Program-made: the position numbers and the translations under genes
The notes under the pieces: generated by a model
What the model was told of the DNA's origin: nothing
What the model saw: only the letters and a program-made list of their open reading frames with translations
The model's database searches: none
DNA from: Betaproteobacteria bacterium
Lineage (GTDB): Bacteria; Pseudomonadota; Gammaproteobacteria; Burkholderiales; Rhodocyclaceae
NCBI GenBank assembly: GCA_016720065.1
Contig: JADJXY010000002.1
Location: 571,001 to 635,000 of the forward strand
Length of the DNA stretch: 64,000 bases
Direction: 5' to 3'
Part shown: in pieces, positions 26,477 through 37,177 of the stretch
Layout: the number at the start of each line of letters is the position of its first letter
Position numbering within the stretch: position 1 is the stretch's first letter

Positions 26477-26712
26477 GGGCGGGGGCCGGGGAGAGGAGGG
26501 GAGGCGGACATTCTAGCCCGGATGCCGGGCGCGTTTCGCCCGGGGCTTGGCAGGCAGCCGGGGGCGCGCCCCTGCCGCGAGGAATCGGCCGGGCCAAGCC
26601 CCGGCTGCCTTGGGGAAGGCCCTTCGACAAGGCCGGGGCGATCGGGATAAATTGGCACTTGCCAAGGCCGCAGCCACGCCGCCCCCGCCCCTGCTCAACC
26701 GAAGAGGACGCC

Positions 26713-29700
26713 ATGCCTTCCAGCGCACCGACCCGTGCCGCCATCGCCCGCCAGGGACGCCAGGACGAGGCTTTGCGGGTGGCGGAACTGGTGGCGGAAC
26801 TGGGGGTACAGCCCTACGACCGCGACGCCGTGGCGGCGGCGGCGCGGGCGCTGGTGCAGGCGGTACGCGAGGAGCGCCGCAGCGGCAGCGGGCTGGACAG
26901 TCTGATGCAGGAGTTTTCCCTTTCCAGCCAGGAGGGGGTCGCGCTGCTCTGTCTGGCCGAGGCCCTGCTACGCATTCCCGACGGGGCCACCGCCGACCGC
27001 CTGATTCGCGACATCCTGGCCCGGGGGGACTGGGGGGCCCACCTGGGCCACAGCCCCTCCTTCTTCGTCAATGCGGCGGCCTGGGGTCTCATGCTGACCG
27101 GGCGGCTGGTGGCCACGGCCAGCGCCCACACCCTGGGGGGCGCGCTGTCCCGCGCCCTGGCCCGGGGAGGAGAGCCCCTGCTCAGGAAGAGCTTCGCTGC
27201 GGTGGTCGAGCTTCTGGGCGAGCGCTTCGTGATGGGCGAGGACATCGCTTCCGCCCTCACCCGTAGTGCGGCCGCCGCCGCCCGCGGCTACGTGCATTCC
27301 TTCGACATGCTGGGCGAAGCCGCCCTGACGGCGGATGACGCCGCCGCGTACTGGCAGGCCTATCGGGACGCCATCGACGCGGTGGGTCGCGCCAGCGCCG
27401 GGGCCGGGGTGCTGGCCGGCCCGGGGGTTTCGGTGAAGCTTTCGGCCCTGCACCCGCGATACACCCCGGCGCAAAGCACCCGGGTGCTGGCCGAACTGCT
27501 GCCCCGGCTGGCGGATCTCGCCCGGCGCGCCGCCGGCTGGAATATCGGGCTTTCCATCGACGCCGAGGAGTCCGAGCGCCTGGAACTTTCCCTGGACCTG
27601 CTCGAAGCCCTGCTGGAGTTGCCCGAACTGGCCGCCTGGGAGGGACTGGGCTTCGTGGTGCAGGCCTACCAGAAACGGGCGGCGGCGGTGGTCGATCATC
27701 TTGTCGCCCTGGCCCGTGCGCGCGGGCGGCGCCTCATGGTGCGCCTGGTGAAGGGCGCCTACTGGGACGGGGAGATCAAGCGCGCCCAGGTGGAAGGGCT
27801 GGCGGGCTATCCGGTTTTCACGCGCAAGCGCCACACCGACCTCAGCTACCTGGTCTGCGCCGACCGCCTGCTCGCCGCGGCCCCGGCGGTGTTGCCGCAG
27901 TTTGCCACCCACAACGCCCACACCGTCGCCGCTGTGGACGCCCTGGCCCGGCGGCGCGGCGGCGCGGACTTCGAATTCCAGTGTCTGCACGGCATGGGGG
28001 AGGCCCTCTACGACCGGGTGCTCGCCAGCCCGGCCCTGGGGCGGCGGGTGCGCATCTACGCGCCGGTGGGCAGCCACCGCACCCTGCTGCCCTACCTGGT
28101 GCGCCGCCTGCTGGAAAACGGCGCCAATACCTCCTTCGTCCATCGCCTGGTGGACGATGGCGTGGCCGTAGAGGCGCTGATCGCCGATCCCCTCGACGGC
28201 CTGGCGGCGGACGGCGGCGGGCTGCACCCGGCCATTCCCTTGCCTGCTGCGCTTTTCGGCGCGGCCCGGCGCAATTCGGCCGGCGTCGATCTGGCCGATG
28301 CCGAAGCGCTCGCCACCCTGGCGGCGGACCTGGAAGCCTCCCGCGGCCGCGCCCGGGAATGCCTTCCCCGCCTCGCGGGCGCCGCGGGAGGCGGGGGGCA
28401 TGGAGGCGGGGGGCATGGAGGCGGGGGGTGCGGCGGTGGCCGGCCGGTGCTCGCTCCGGCGACGGCCGCGGATCGGGTGGGCACGGTGTGGGACGCGACC
28501 CTGGCCGACGTGGCCGCGGCGGTGGCGGCCGTCCTGTCCGGCGGTGCCGCCTGGGCGGAACTGGCGCCCCGGGAGCGGGCCGCGCGCCTGGACCGGGCCG
28601 CCGAGGCGCTGGAGGCTGACCGGGCGGAGCTCTTCGCCCTTCTGGTGAGGGAATCCGGCAAGACCTGGGGCAACGCCCTGGGCGAGATTCGCGAGGCGGT
28701 GGATTTCCTGCGCTATTACGCGGCCCAACTTCGCCTGGCAGAGGGCGACGCTTCCCGCCGGGGGAGCCGGCCGGTGGTCTGCATCAGCCCCTGGAATTTT
28801 CCCCTGGCCATCTTCGTCGGCCAGGTGGCGGCGGCCCTGGCGGCGGGTCATCCGGTCCTGGCCAAGCCCGCCGAGCAGACGCCCCTGGTGGCGGACCGGG
28901 CCGTGGCCCTGCTGCACGGCGCGGGGATCCCTGCTGCCGCCCTGCAACTCCTGCCTGGCCCGGGGGAGACGGTCGGGCAGGCCCTGGTCGCCCATCCGGC
29001 CGTGGTCGGGGTGCTGTTTACGGGCTCCCTGGCGGTGGCCACCCAGATCGACCGCAGCCTGGCCGCCCGGGCCGAAGGGGCGGGCCTGCCCTGGCTGGTG
29101 GCCGAGACGGGCGGGGTCAATGCCCTGGTGGTCGATTCTTCCGCCCTGCCGGAACAGGTGGTGCGGGACGTTCTGGCTTCCGGCTTCGACAGCGCCGGTC
29201 AGCGCTGTTCCGCCCTGCGACTGCTGTGTGTGCAGGAGGACATCGCCGCCCCCCTGCTGCAAGCCCTGTCCGCCGCCCTGGCCGAGCTGCGCCTGGGCGA
29301 CCCGGCGCAATTCTGCAGCGACCTGGGGCCCCTCATCGACGCCGCCGCCCGGGAGGCGGTGGAGGCCCATCTGGCGGCCATGGCGGCCCGGGGCTTCCCC
29401 GTACGGCGTGCCCCGGGAGCCGTTCCGGCCGCAGGGCATTTCTGCCCGCCGGCCCTGGTGGAAATCGGCCAGGCGAGCGACGTGCCCGGCGAGGTGTTCG
29501 GGCCGGTGGTGCATGTGCTGCGCTACCCGGCCGGGGGCCTCGAAGCCCTGGCCGCGGCCATCGACGCCCTGGGCTATGGCCTCACTTTCGCCATCCACAG
29601 CCGCATCGACGAGACCATCGCCACCCTGGCGGGCCGGGTGCGGGCCGGGAACGTGTATGTGAACCGCAACCAGATCGGCGCCGTGGTGGGGGTGCAGCCC

Positions 29701-30351
29701 TTCGGCGGCGAGGGCCTGTCGGGGACGGGCCCCAAGGCGGGGGGGCCGCTCCTGCTGCCCTTCATCCTGGGAGTGGAGCGGCCGGACTTCGCTGCCCTGG
29801 GGTTCCGGTCGGCAGCGCAGTCCGCCCCGCGGGACGGAATGCAAGCGCTTGAAGCCTGGGCGCGCTCCCGGGGGCAGGCCGCGCTGGTCGCGGCCTGCGA
29901 GCGCTACGCGGCGGAGAGCCCCTTGGGGCTGGAGCTTCCGCTGCCCGGACCCACCGGCGAGGCCAACCGCCTGTTCTGGGCGCCGCGCGGCGGTGTGCTG
30001 TGCGCCTCCCGCAGCGCGGCGGGCCTGCTGACCCAGATCGCCGCCAGCCTGGCGACGGGAAACCGCTTCCGCCCGGCCCAGCCGGGGCTGCTTCCCCCGG
30101 AACTGGAAGCGCTCCTGCTGCCCTGGCGCTTGCCCGGGGGGGAGGACGTCGCCGCCATCCTGGTCGATGGGCGCGAGGACGAAATCCTGTGGCGCCGCCG
30201 CCGGGCCGCGGACGAAGGGGCTCGCGTCCCCGTTCTCGCCCCGGGGGAGGAGGGCAGCTTTGCTCTGCATCGCCTGCTGGTGGAGCGGGTGAGGACGATC
30301 AATACGGCCGCGGCGGGAGGGAACGCGGAACTGATGGGGCTGGGGGATTGA
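26713..30351 (+). CDS. putA: Bifunctional proline dehydrogenase / L-glutamate gamma-semialdehyde dehydrogenase
   Basis: A 1212-residue PutA that oxidises proline to glutamate, passing electrons from FAD to quinone. The N-terminal helical region is followed by the PRODH barrel (VSVKLSALHPRYTPAQ, GLGFVVQAYQKRA, LMVRLVKGAYWD, EFQCLHGMGE) and the P5C dehydrogenase (CISPWNFPLAIFVGQVAAAL, VLAKPAEQTPL, VLFTGS, catalytic Cys in SAGQRCSALR, QPFGGEGLSGTGPKAGG). The ribbon-helix-helix autorepressor domain of long PutA proteins is absent. A Gly/His tract is inserted between the two enzymes (28387-28435). Start 26713 has AGAGGA 5 bases upstream; an in-frame ATG at 26659 lacks a site. A C-terminal extension after the ALDH domain makes it a long-type protein. 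Confidence 0.95.
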   Translation: MPSSAPTRAAIARQGRQDEALRVAELVAELGVQPYDRDAVAAAARALVQAVREERRSGSGLDSLMQEFSLSSQEGVALLCLAEALLRIPDGATADRLIRDILARGDWGAHLGHSPSFFVNAAAWGLMLTGRLVATASAHTLGGALSRALARGGEPLLRKSFAAVVELLGERFVMGEDIASALTRSAAAAARGYVHSFDMLGEAALTADDAAAYWQAYRDAIDAVGRASAGAGVLAGPGVSVKLSALHPRYTPAQSTRVLAELLPRLADLARRAAGWNIGLSIDAEESERLELSLDLLEALLELPELAAWEGLGFVVQAYQKRAAAVVDHLVALARARGRRLMVRLVKGAYWDGEIKRAQVEGLAGYPVFTRKRHTDLSYLVCADRLLAAAPAVLPQFATHNAHTVAAVDALARRRGGADFEFQCLHGMGEALYDRVLASPALGRRVRIYAPVGSHRTLLPYLVRRLLENGANTSFVHRLVDDGVAVEALIADPLDGLAADGGGLHPAIPLPAALFGAARRNSAGVDLADAEALATLAADLEASRGRARECLPRLAGAAGGGGHGGGGHGGGGCGGGRPVLAPATAADRVGTVWDATLADVAAAVAAVLSGGAAWAELAPRERAARLDRAAEALEADRAELFALLVRESGKTWGNALGEIREAVDFLRYYAAQLRLAEGDASRRGSRPVVCISPWNFPLAIFVGQVAAALAAGHPVLAKPAEQTPLVADRAVALLHGAGIPAAALQLLPGPGETVGQALVAHPAVVGVLFTGSLAVATQIDRSLAARAEGAGLPWLVAETGGVNALVVDSSALPEQVVRDVLASGFDSAGQRCSALRLLCVQEDIAAPLLQALSAALAELRLGDPAQFCSDLGPLIDAAAREAVEAHLAAMAARGFPVRRAPGAVPAAGHFCPPALVEIGQASDVPGEVFGPVVHVLRYPAGGLEALAAAIDALGYGLTFAIHSRIDETIATLAGRVRAGNVYVNRNQIGAVVGVQPFGGEGLSGTGPKAGGPLLLPFILGVERPDFAALGFRSAAQSAPRDGMQALEAWARSRGQAALVAACERYAAESPLGLELPLPGPTGEANRLFWAPRGGVLCASRSAAGLLTQIAASLATGNRFRPAQPGLLPPELEALLLPWRLPGGEDVAAILVDGREDEILWRRRRAADEGARVPVLAPGEEGSFALHRLLVERVRTINTAAAGGNAELMGLGD
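28387..28435 (+). repeat. 15-bp tandem repeat encoding a Gly/His tract in putA
   Basis: The unit GGAGGCGGGGGGCAT is repeated about three times and encodes GGGGH GGGGH GGGGC. It is in frame, a multiple of three, and lies in the linker between the proline dehydrogenase barrel and the aldehyde dehydrogenase. It should be length-variable by slippage without breaking the frame. Confidence 0.85.
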
Positions 30352-30435
30352 GGGCGGGGCCGAGGGGCCCGCTTCTGCGCAGCCAAGGCGGCGCCCGCGT
30401 TCCTGTGCGGCCGGGGCTGGGGTAAGCTCCGCGCC

Positions 30436-31278
30436 ATGGACGACACCATCGCCAACCAATCCTTCCTGTGGTTTTTCGGTTCTGTTTTTCTGGGGCCCCT
30501 GATCGGCTGGCTGGCCCATTTCAAGGGCGGCTTCGAGCGCGGGGTGGCGGTGGGCTGCCTCATCATCGGCCTCACCGGCGCCGTGTGCGGCGTGCGCATC
30601 GGCCTGGACCGGGGGGAGCAGTTGCGGGGAACGGTGGCGGTGGAGGGGCGGCTGATCAATTTCGAAACGCGGCGCACCAAGGACGTGGATGGCGAGGTGA
30701 CCGTCACCTATGAACCACGGGTGCTCTATGTGGCGGCCGACGGCCTCGAACGCCATGTCTCCGGCCTCGGCGGCAGCCAGCAGAGCAAGGACGAAGGCGA
30801 CCCGGTGCCGGTGCGCTACTGGCGGGACAATCCCGACCGGGCGGTCATCGCCGATTTTCAGAATCAATGGGGCGCGGTGCTGGCCTTCGGCATTTTCGGG
30901 GGCTTTCCCCTGATGTTCGGGATTTTCTTCCTGGGGGTGAGCCGGCAGCCCGGTGTTCGCCCGGGGACGCCGGCGCGGCCCGAGCGCTGGCGCCCCACCG
31001 CCGCAAACCTGGCGCGCAAGGTCTGGGCCCAGCGCTTCATCGTGGCGGGCAACGTGCTGCTCTTCCTGTCCATCCTGGGCATGGGTTTTTCGCCCTTTGA
31101 GGTGGCGCCGACCCTGGCGGCCGGCTTCTGCGCCGTGGCGGCGACCATGGCGGTCTATATGGTGGGTTTCGCCCTGGGCCCCAACCGGAGTTGGGAGGCC
31201 TTCGGCGTGCTCTTCATTCTGATGGCCGGCTTTGGGGTGTTCGGCGTGGGGCTTTTCCTCCTGGGGATGGAAGGGTGA
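30436..31278 (+). CDS. DUF3592 membrane protein
   Basis: A 280-residue protein with helices at about residues 11-25, 38-55, 155-175, 200-220, 225-245 and 255-275 (for example GAVLAFGIFGGFPLMFGIFF and LLFLSILGMGF). A cytoplasmic or periplasmic beta-rich loop lies between helices 2 and 3 (TVTYEPRVLYVAADGLERHV, then VPVRYWRDNPDRAVI), the signature of DUF3592. Function unknown. Its stop overlaps the GTG of the next gene, so the pair is coupled. Confidence 0.85.
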   Translation: MDDTIANQSFLWFFGSVFLGPLIGWLAHFKGGFERGVAVGCLIIGLTGAVCGVRIGLDRGEQLRGTVAVEGRLINFETRRTKDVDGEVTVTYEPRVLYVAADGLERHVSGLGGSQQSKDEGDPVPVRYWRDNPDRAVIADFQNQWGAVLAFGIFGGFPLMFGIFFLGVSRQPGVRPGTPARPERWRPTAANLARKVWAQRFIVAGNVLLFLSILGMGFSPFEVAPTLAAGFCAVAATMAVYMVGFALGPNRSWEAFGVLFILMAGFGVFGVGLFLLGMEG

Positions 31279-32087
31279 GCGTTCCCGGGGACGAAGCGGC
31301 GGGGCACGCCGCCTGGCTTGCCGCGCGCCGGGCGGAACTGGCCGGGCCCGACAGTTGGCTCGGCGTAGTGGGGCTGCACTGGCTGGATGAAGGGACGAGC
31401 GTCCTGGGCAGCGGCGCGGGCTGCACCGTGGTTCTGCCCCGGGGGCCGGAAGTCCTGGGAGAACTGGACTGCTCCGGGGGGCAAGTGGTCTGGCGGGCCA
31501 GGGGCGAGGCGCCGCGGGGGCTTGCCAGCGACCGCGACGGCGAGCCCGACGTGGTGACGGCGGGTTCCCTGGCCCTTCTGGTCATCGAGCGGGAGGGCCG
31601 GCTGGCGTTGCGGGTGCGGGACCGCGCATGGGCGACGGGGCGGGTCTTCCGGCCGCCCCCCTGTTATCCCTTTGACCCGGCCTGGCGGCTTGCGGCACGC
31701 TGGGAAGCGTTGCCGCAGCCCCGGGATATGGAACTTCCCGACGTGAGCGGCGAACTGCGTCCGGTCAGGGTGGCCTTCGAGGCGGTCTTCGAACAGGGGG
31801 GGCAGACCCTGCGGCTTCTGCCGGTTCGGGTCAGGGAGGACGGCGTGTTCTTCGTTTTCCGCGACCGGAGCAGCGGTCGGGAGACCTACGGGGCAGGGCG
31901 TTTTCTGATGGCCCCCGCCGCGGACGGGGGCGTGCTCATGCTCGATTTCAACCGCGCCTACAATCCCCCCTGCGCCTTCACGCCCTTTGCCACCTGTCCC
32001 CTGCCGCCCGCGGAAAATTGGTTGCCCGCGGCGGTTCCGGCGGGCGAGATGAAGCCCGCGGCCGGGCAGGCGCCGTTCCCTTCGTAG
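31275..32087 (+). CDS. DUF1684 domain protein
   Basis: A 270-residue soluble protein. Family landmarks are WLGVVGLHWLDEG near the N-terminus, LLVIEREGRLALRVRDRAW, PFDPAWRLAARWE, and the C-terminal GRETYGAGRFLM, DFNRAYNPPCAFTPFATCPL and PPAENWLP. The GTG at 31275 overlaps the stop of the DUF3592 gene (GTGA) and is preferred over an in-frame ATG at 31191 that lies deep in that gene. No enzymatic role is established for the family. Confidence 0.88.
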   Translation: MSVPGDEAAGHAAWLAARRAELAGPDSWLGVVGLHWLDEGTSVLGSGAGCTVVLPRGPEVLGELDCSGGQVVWRARGEAPRGLASDRDGEPDVVTAGSLALLVIEREGRLALRVRDRAWATGRVFRPPPCYPFDPAWRLAARWEALPQPRDMELPDVSGELRPVRVAFEAVFEQGGQTLRLLPVRVREDGVFFVFRDRSSGRETYGAGRFLMAPAADGGVLMLDFNRAYNPPCAFTPFATCPLPPAENWLPAAVPAGEMKPAAGQAPFPS

Positions 32088-32100
32088 GCGTCCGGGCCTC

Positions 32101-34470
32101 TCAGGCCCCGATGACCGGTGTGTCGTCCTGGCCCGTGCCGGGCAGGTGTTTTTCGATACAGCGCCCCAGGGCGGCCAGGGTGACGGGTTTGGGGAGGACG
32201 TCGTTCATGCCGACGGCGAAGCAGCGTTCGATTTCCTGATCCATGGCGCTGGCGGTCACCGCGACGATGGGCAGGGCGACGCCAGCGCTGCGCAGGGCGC
32301 GGGTGGCCTCGTAGCCGTCCAGACGGGGCATCTGGCAATCCATGAGGATGATGTCGAAGGGTTCCGCCAGGGCCTTGTCCACGGCCTCCTGGCCGTCCGT
32401 GACCAACTCCACCGCGGCGTAGCCCAGTTTCTTCAGGAGGCTGCGGATGACGGTCTGATTGACCGGGTTGTCCTCCGCCACCAGGATGCGCACCGCCTGG
32501 GGACGGGCTTCGGCAAGGCTGTGCCGGGTGACGATGGGGGTCGGGGCGGCCGCGGCTTCCGGCCGGGTGAGCAGCTTGAGCAGGCATTCGAGCAGCAGGC
32601 GGCGCTTGTAGGGCTTGCTGAGGAAGGCGGCAAAGCCGATGTCGGCGGCCCGGCGGCTGTCCCCCGGGGATCCGGAGGCCGTGGTCAGCACCAGGGCCGT
32701 CGCGCCCAGATTGCCGGCCCAGCGGATCCAGTGGCCCAGAGTTTCGCCATCCACCCCGGCCAGCAGACGGTCGATGAGCGCCAGGCGGAACGGCATTCCC
32801 TGGCGCTCCGCTTCGGTAAGGCGCGCCAGGGCGCTTTCGGCGTCGGCCACGGCGGCGACTTCGAAGCTCCAGCCCGCCAGGATGGTTTCCAGCAGGCGGC
32901 GGTGATGGGGGTTGCCGTCGACCACCAGAATCCGCGTTCCGCTCAGGGCTGCGAGGTTTTCTTCCCCGGGCAGCGCGGGGAGGGCCGGCGCGTCGGCGGG
33001 GCTGCGGGCCAGACACAGGGTGAACCAGAAGCTCGACCCTATGCCGGCTTCGCTGCGGACGCCGATTTCACCGTCCATCATGCGGGTGAGCTGGGCGCAG
33101 ATGGCCAGGCCCAGCCCGGTACCGCCGTAGCGGCGCGTGGTGGAACCGTCGCCCTGCTCGAAGGGGGCGAAGATGGACGCCAGCCGGTCGGCAGGGATGC
33201 CGACGCCGGTGTCCGTGACGGTGCAGCGCAGGACCACGTGGTGTTCGGTGACGGTCTGGGACTCCAACGCCAGGGTGACGGCCCCCGCGGGGGTGAATTT
33301 GATGGCGTTGCCCACCAGGTTGATGAGGATCTGGCGCAGCCGGCCGGGGTCGCCCCGCAGCCGGGTCTCCATGTCCGGGGGGATGGACCAGGCGAAATCC
33401 AGGTGTTTTTCCGCCGCGCGCAGGGCGAAGAGGTCGGCGAAATCCTCCAGGAGTGCGAGCAGGTTGAAGTCGATGGCTTCGAGGGAGAGCTTGCGCGCCT
33501 CGATCTTGGAGAAGTCGAGGATGTCGTTGATGATCGCCAGCAGGGCCTCGCCGCTGGTGCGGATGATCTCGGCGTACTGGCGCTGTTCCGGCGTGAGGGC
33601 CGTTTCCAGGAGCAGGCTGCCCATGCCGATGACGCCGTTCATCGGGGTGCGGATTTCGTGGGACATCATGGCCAGGAAGTCGCTCTTGGCCCGGTTGGCG
33701 TCTTCCGCCCGTTCCCGCGCCCGGATCAGCTCGCGCTCGTTGAGGACGCGCTCGGTGATGTCGTGGAAGCTGTACACCTGCCCGATGACCTGATCGTCCG
33801 CCATCTGCGCCTCGCTGCGCATTTCGAAGTACTTGCCGCTGACCAGGGGGAGAACGCGAAAGGCCTCGTCCTGCGGCCCTGCGGCCAGGGTGGCGAAACG
33901 GAAGGGGCAGTCGGCTTCGAGTTGCGTGTCGAGCCAGGCGAAGACGGCCGTGTCGCCTTCCAGCAGCAGGGCTTCGGCGAGTCCCCAGAGGGCGGTGAAA
34001 CGGCGGTTGAGATTGACGATGCCACCGTCGGTCCCGACGACCATGATGCCGTCGCCGGTCGCTTCCAGGGTCGCCTTGAGCTGGGCGGCCAGTTGATCGA
34101 GGCCGGCTTCGGCGCGCTTGAGTTCCTGCTCGTCGCGGATACGCAGGATCAGCCATTGGCCGGCCGCGTCCCGCACGCGGCGCACGGTCTTGACCACCGG
34201 CAGAAGGGTGCCGTCGGCGCAGGCGTAGAGCCCTTCGACGTTGTCCACCTCGCCGCTGGCGCCCTGGCGGACTTCCTCCCAGTAGAAGAGGTCCGACAGG
34301 GCGCACTCCAGTTCGGTGATGCAACGGCCCACCAGCGCTTCCGGCGCAAAGCCCAGCAGCGCCTGGGCGCGCTGGTTGGCGCCCTGGATGAGGAGGGTGG
34401 CGGGGTCGACGGCGAGCAGAACCTCGGAGGCCTGGTCGAGGAGCAGCCGGTCGGGAACGCTGCCGCTCAT
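32101..34470 (-). CDS. Hybrid sensor histidine kinase (PAS-PAS-HisKA-HATPase-REC-REC)
   Basis: A 789-residue cytoplasmic protein without membrane segments. Two PAS domains (about 8-118 and 135-245) precede the dimerisation domain with phospho-His 271 ([13 protein letters not shown]), the ATPase with Asn near 388 ([11 protein letters not shown]), TDTGVGI and [10 protein letters not shown], and two receivers. The first receiver ([24 protein letters not shown]) lacks one acidic-pocket residue; the second ([24 protein letters not shown]) is canonical. There is no Hpt domain. The HD-GYP gene lies upstream on the same strand after 130 bp, so they may act together in c-di-GMP control. Confidence 0.92.
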   Translation of the reverse strand: MSGSVPDRLLLDQASEVLLAVDPATLLIQGANQRAQALLGFAPEALVGRCITELECALSDLFYWEEVRQGASGEVDNVEGLYACADGTLLPVVKTVRRVRDAAGQWLILRIRDEQELKRAEAGLDQLAAQLKATLEATGDGIMVVGTDGGIVNLNRRFTALWGLAEALLLEGDTAVFAWLDTQLEADCPFRFATLAAGPQDEAFRVLPLVSGKYFEMRSEAQMADDQVIGQVYSFHDITERVLNERELIRARERAEDANRAKSDFLAMMSHEIRTPMNGVIGMGSLLLETALTPEQRQYAEIIRTSGEALLAIINDILDFSKIEARKLSLEAIDFNLLALLEDFADLFALRAAEKHLDFAWSIPPDMETRLRGDPGRLRQILINLVGNAIKFTPAGAVTLALESQTVTEHHVVLRCTVTDTGVGIPADRLASIFAPFEQGDGSTTRRYGGTGLGLAICAQLTRMMDGEIGVRSEAGIGSSFWFTLCLARSPADAPALPALPGEENLAALSGTRILVVDGNPHHRRLLETILAGWSFEVAAVADAESALARLTEAERQGMPFRLALIDRLLAGVDGETLGHWIRWAGNLGATALVLTTASGSPGDSRRAADIGFAAFLSKPYKRRLLLECLLKLLTRPEAAAAPTPIVTRHSLAEARPQAVRILVAEDNPVNQTVIRSLLKKLGYAAVELVTDGQEAVDKALAEPFDIILMDCQMPRLDGYEATRALRSAGVALPIVAVTASAMDQEIERCFAVGMNDVLPKPVTLAALGRCIEKHLPGTGQDDTPVIGA

Positions 34471-34600
34471 CCGGGAATCCTCGGGCGGGCGAGCCCCTGG
34501 GCCCCTGCGCAGCGGGCGCGCCCCGGCAGGGCGTGGAGGTCCGGGGAACGGGGCATTGCGGGCAGAGGCAGGCGGTCGGGCGCGGTTTTCAGGATCATGC

Positions 34601-35896
34601 TCAGGCGGCCTGGGAGGACGCGTTGGGGTCGAAGTAATAGCTGACCCGGCGGCGTGGGCTCAGATACTCGAAGACCGCGGCGGGCAACTGCCCGGGGCGG
34701 ATGGCCCGGGTGATGTTGAGGTCGGGTTCCTCGTTGAGGTCGAGGATGATGGCTTCGTTCTTGGGGATGCCCGCGTCGTACACGATGACGCTGGGGCGCA
34801 GGGGACGGCTGGCATTGACCCGGATCACCAGCCCCAGGGCATCGTTGGAAAGCCCGACCACGGAACCCGGCGGATAGACGCCCATGAAGCGGATGAAGGC
34901 CTGCAGGAAACGCGGATCGAAGCGGCTGCGCTGCTGGGCGAACATGGACGAAAGCGCCTCATGGGGCGTGAGGGCCTGGGCGATGTTGGGCGGATTGCAG
35001 AGATTGTCGTAGGCGTTGATGAGCGACACGACGCGGGCCAGGGGGTCGATGGCCTCGCCCTTGAGCTTCTGGGGATAGCCGCTGCCGTCGAAGAGTTCGT
35101 GGTGCTGGTGGATGATGCGCAGGACCGGCGGGGGCAGCGCCGCCTTCCTGCCGATTTCGACGCCGTAGTGGCAGTGCATCTCGCGGAATTCGCGTTCGGC
35201 CTTGGTGAGGGGGCCGGGGTTGTTGAGGATGGTGGTGGGAATCTCGTTGAGACCCACGTCGTGGAAGATGGCGCCCATGCCGATGAACTGGACCAGTTCC
35301 GCCGGCAGACCCAGTTCCTTGGCCAGGGTCATGGAGAGGATCGCCACGTTGAGGGCATGGAGGTAGATGTCCTCGCCGCCGGGCTTCTCGGCCATGACCT
35401 GGATGGCCAGGTCGGGCGCCGCCAGGAGCGTTTCCACTACCTGGCCCACCAGCTTGCCGGCGTCGCCCACCGTCTTTTCCGGCTGGGAAAAGATGTTCTT
35501 GTTGAGGTTCCTCACCACGTTGGCGGCGGAGAGGAAGGCTTGTTCCACCTGGGCCAGGCGTTCCCGGTGTTCGCTCAACTGCTGGATGCGTTCCTGCTTG
35601 CGCGCCATCGCTTCCCGGTGGGCCGCGTCGGGCGCTGCCGCCGCATCGGCCTCGGGGGGCGCAGCTACCGGAAGCGCCTGGGCGGCCGAACGCGGCAGGG
35701 GCTTGCGCTCGCTGCGGGACGGATCCCAGCGCACCCACTTCAAGCCCAGGCCGCGGATGACCTTGAGCTGCTCTTCATCCCGAATCCTGAAGTTGTTGAA
35801 GGTGAAGGGATGGTGCATCCAGCCGACGTCCAGGTACACATAGACGCCGACCTGCAGTTGATCGACGGCGATGCGGTTGTCGGCGGCGTCGGTCAT
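34601..35896 (-). CDS. HD-GYP domain c-di-GMP phosphodiesterase (DUF3391-HD-GYP)
   Basis: A 431-residue protein. An N-terminal DUF3391 segment ([20 protein letters not shown] and [19 protein letters not shown]) leads into a charged coiled region and the HD-GYP domain: [20 protein letters not shown] in [32 protein letters not shown] with an intact GYP, and [14 protein letters not shown]. It should hydrolyse c-di-GMP. ATG 35896 is chosen; GTG 35905 directly follows the aminotransferase stop and is also possible. Confidence 0.92.
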   Translation of the reverse strand: MTDAADNRIAVDQLQVGVYVYLDVGWMHHPFTFNNFRIRDEEQLKVIRGLGLKWVRWDPSRSERKPLPRSAAQALPVAAPPEADAAAAPDAAHREAMARKQERIQQLSEHRERLAQVEQAFLSAANVVRNLNKNIFSQPEKTVGDAGKLVGQVVETLLAAPDLAIQVMAEKPGGEDIYLHALNVAILSMTLAKELGLPAELVQFIGMGAIFHDVGLNEIPTTILNNPGPLTKAEREFREMHCHYGVEIGRKAALPPPVLRIIHQHHELFDGSGYPQKLKGEAIDPLARVVSLINAYDNLCNPPNIAQALTPHEALSSMFAQQRSRFDPRFLQAFIRFMGVYPPGSVVGLSNDALGLVIRVNASRPLRPSVIVYDAGIPKNEAIILDLNEEPDLNITRAIRPGQLPAAVFEYLSPRRRVSYYFDPNASSQAA

Positions 35897-35905
35897 GCCA
35901 GCCAC

Positions 35906-37036
35906 TCAGGAGACGATGGCGTCTAGAGCCTTGCGCAGGCTATCGACGGTCCGTTCCGGGTTGTGCAGCTTTTCCAGGCCGAAGAGGCCGATGCGGAAGG
36001 TGCGGAAATCCGCCGCTTCGTCGCACATGAGGGGCACGCCGGCGGCGGTCTGTACGCCGTTGGCGAGGAATTTGCGGCCGTTCTGGATATCCGGGTCGGT
36101 GGTGTAGCTCACCACCACGCCGGGGGCCTGGAAGCCCTCGGCCGCGACGCTGGCCAGGCCGCGGGCAACCAGCAGGGCGCGAATCTGGCGCCCCAGTTCC
36201 TTCTGCTCCTCGCACACCCGGGCGAAGCCGTAGGCCTCGGTTTCCAGCATCACGTCGCGCATGGCAGCCAGGGCGTCGGTGGGCATGGTGGCGTGGTAGG
36301 CGTGGCCGCCGCCTTCGAAGGTTTCCATGATCTGCAGCCACTTCTTCAGGTCGCAGGCAAAGCTGGTGCTGGTGGTGGCGTCGATGCGTTCCCGCGCCCG
36401 TTCTCCCAGGACCACCAGGGCGCAGCAGGGGGAACCGCTCCAGCCTTTCTGGGGCGCGCTGATGAGGACATCGACGTTCTTGTCGGCCACATCGACCCAC
36501 ACCGTGCCGGAGGCCACGCAGTCGAGGACGAAGAGGCCGCCCACCTCGCGCACGGCGGCGCCGACGGCTTTCAGGTAGGTGTCGGGCAGGATCATGCCGG
36601 AGGCGGTTTCCACGTGGGGCGCGAAGACCACGTCGGGCTTCTGGGCGCGGATGGTGGCGACCACTTCCTCGATGGGGCAGGGGGCGAAGGGCGCCTGGGG
36701 ACCGCTGCCCACCTGGCGCGCCTTGAGGACGGTGCATTCGGCCGGGATGCGGCCCATGTCGAAAATCTGCGTCCAGCGGTAGCTGAACCAGCCGTTCCTG
36801 ATCACCAGACACTTCTTGTCGCTGGCGAACTGGCGCGCCACGGCCTCCATGCCGAAGGTGCCGCTGCCGGGAACGATGATGGCGCTCTTGCCGTTATAGA
36901 CCGCCTTGAGGATGCGGGAGATGTCGCGCATGACGCCCTGGAAGCGCTGCGACATGTGGTTGAGGGCCCGGTCGGTATAGACGACGGAATATTCGAGAAA
37001 GCCCAGGGGGTCGGGCTGGGGCAACAGGGCAGGCAC
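35906..37036 (-). CDS. Class V aminotransferase (alanine-glyoxylate / serine-pyruvate type)
   Basis: A 376-residue PLP enzyme. The cofactor-binding region VPGSGTFGMEAV, HVETASGMILPD, Asp in GLFVLDCVASG and PLP-Lys 197 in SAPQKGWSG are present, followed by MPTDALAAMRD and the C-terminal RIGLFGLEKLHNPERT. Members convert serine or alanine with glyoxylate or pyruvate; the substrate is not fixed by sequence alone. It is immediately followed by the HD-GYP gene. A divergent promoter with gdhA lies in 37037-37177. Confidence 0.9.
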   Translation of the reverse strand: MPALLPQPDPLGFLEYSVVYTDRALNHMSQRFQGVMRDISRILKAVYNGKSAIIVPGSGTFGMEAVARQFASDKKCLVIRNGWFSYRWTQIFDMGRIPAECTVLKARQVGSGPQAPFAPCPIEEVVATIRAQKPDVVFAPHVETASGMILPDTYLKAVGAAVREVGGLFVLDCVASGTVWVDVADKNVDVLISAPQKGWSGSPCCALVVLGERARERIDATTSTSFACDLKKWLQIMETFEGGGHAYHATMPTDALAAMRDVMLETEAYGFARVCEEQKELGRQIRALLVARGLASVAAEGFQAPGVVVSYTTDPDIQNGRKFLANGVQTAAGVPLMCDEAADFRTFRIGLFGLEKLHNPERTVDSLRKALDAIVS

Positions 37037-37177
37037 GGGAAGTCTCCGGGGATTGGGTTCAACGGCTCAGGATAACCGCAAGAGGACGAACCCCGCTAGT
37101 CGGCCCCCTGCGCCCCTTGCCAGAGCTTGGTCGGCGGGGCTAGGCTGTCGCGCACAGCGGCTCTGGAGGAAATCGCG

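Noticed and set aside
26968..30867. 1299-codon minus-strand frame opposite putA
   Set aside because: Shadow of putA; composition is Gly/Gln/His/Arg-rich and no motifs are present.
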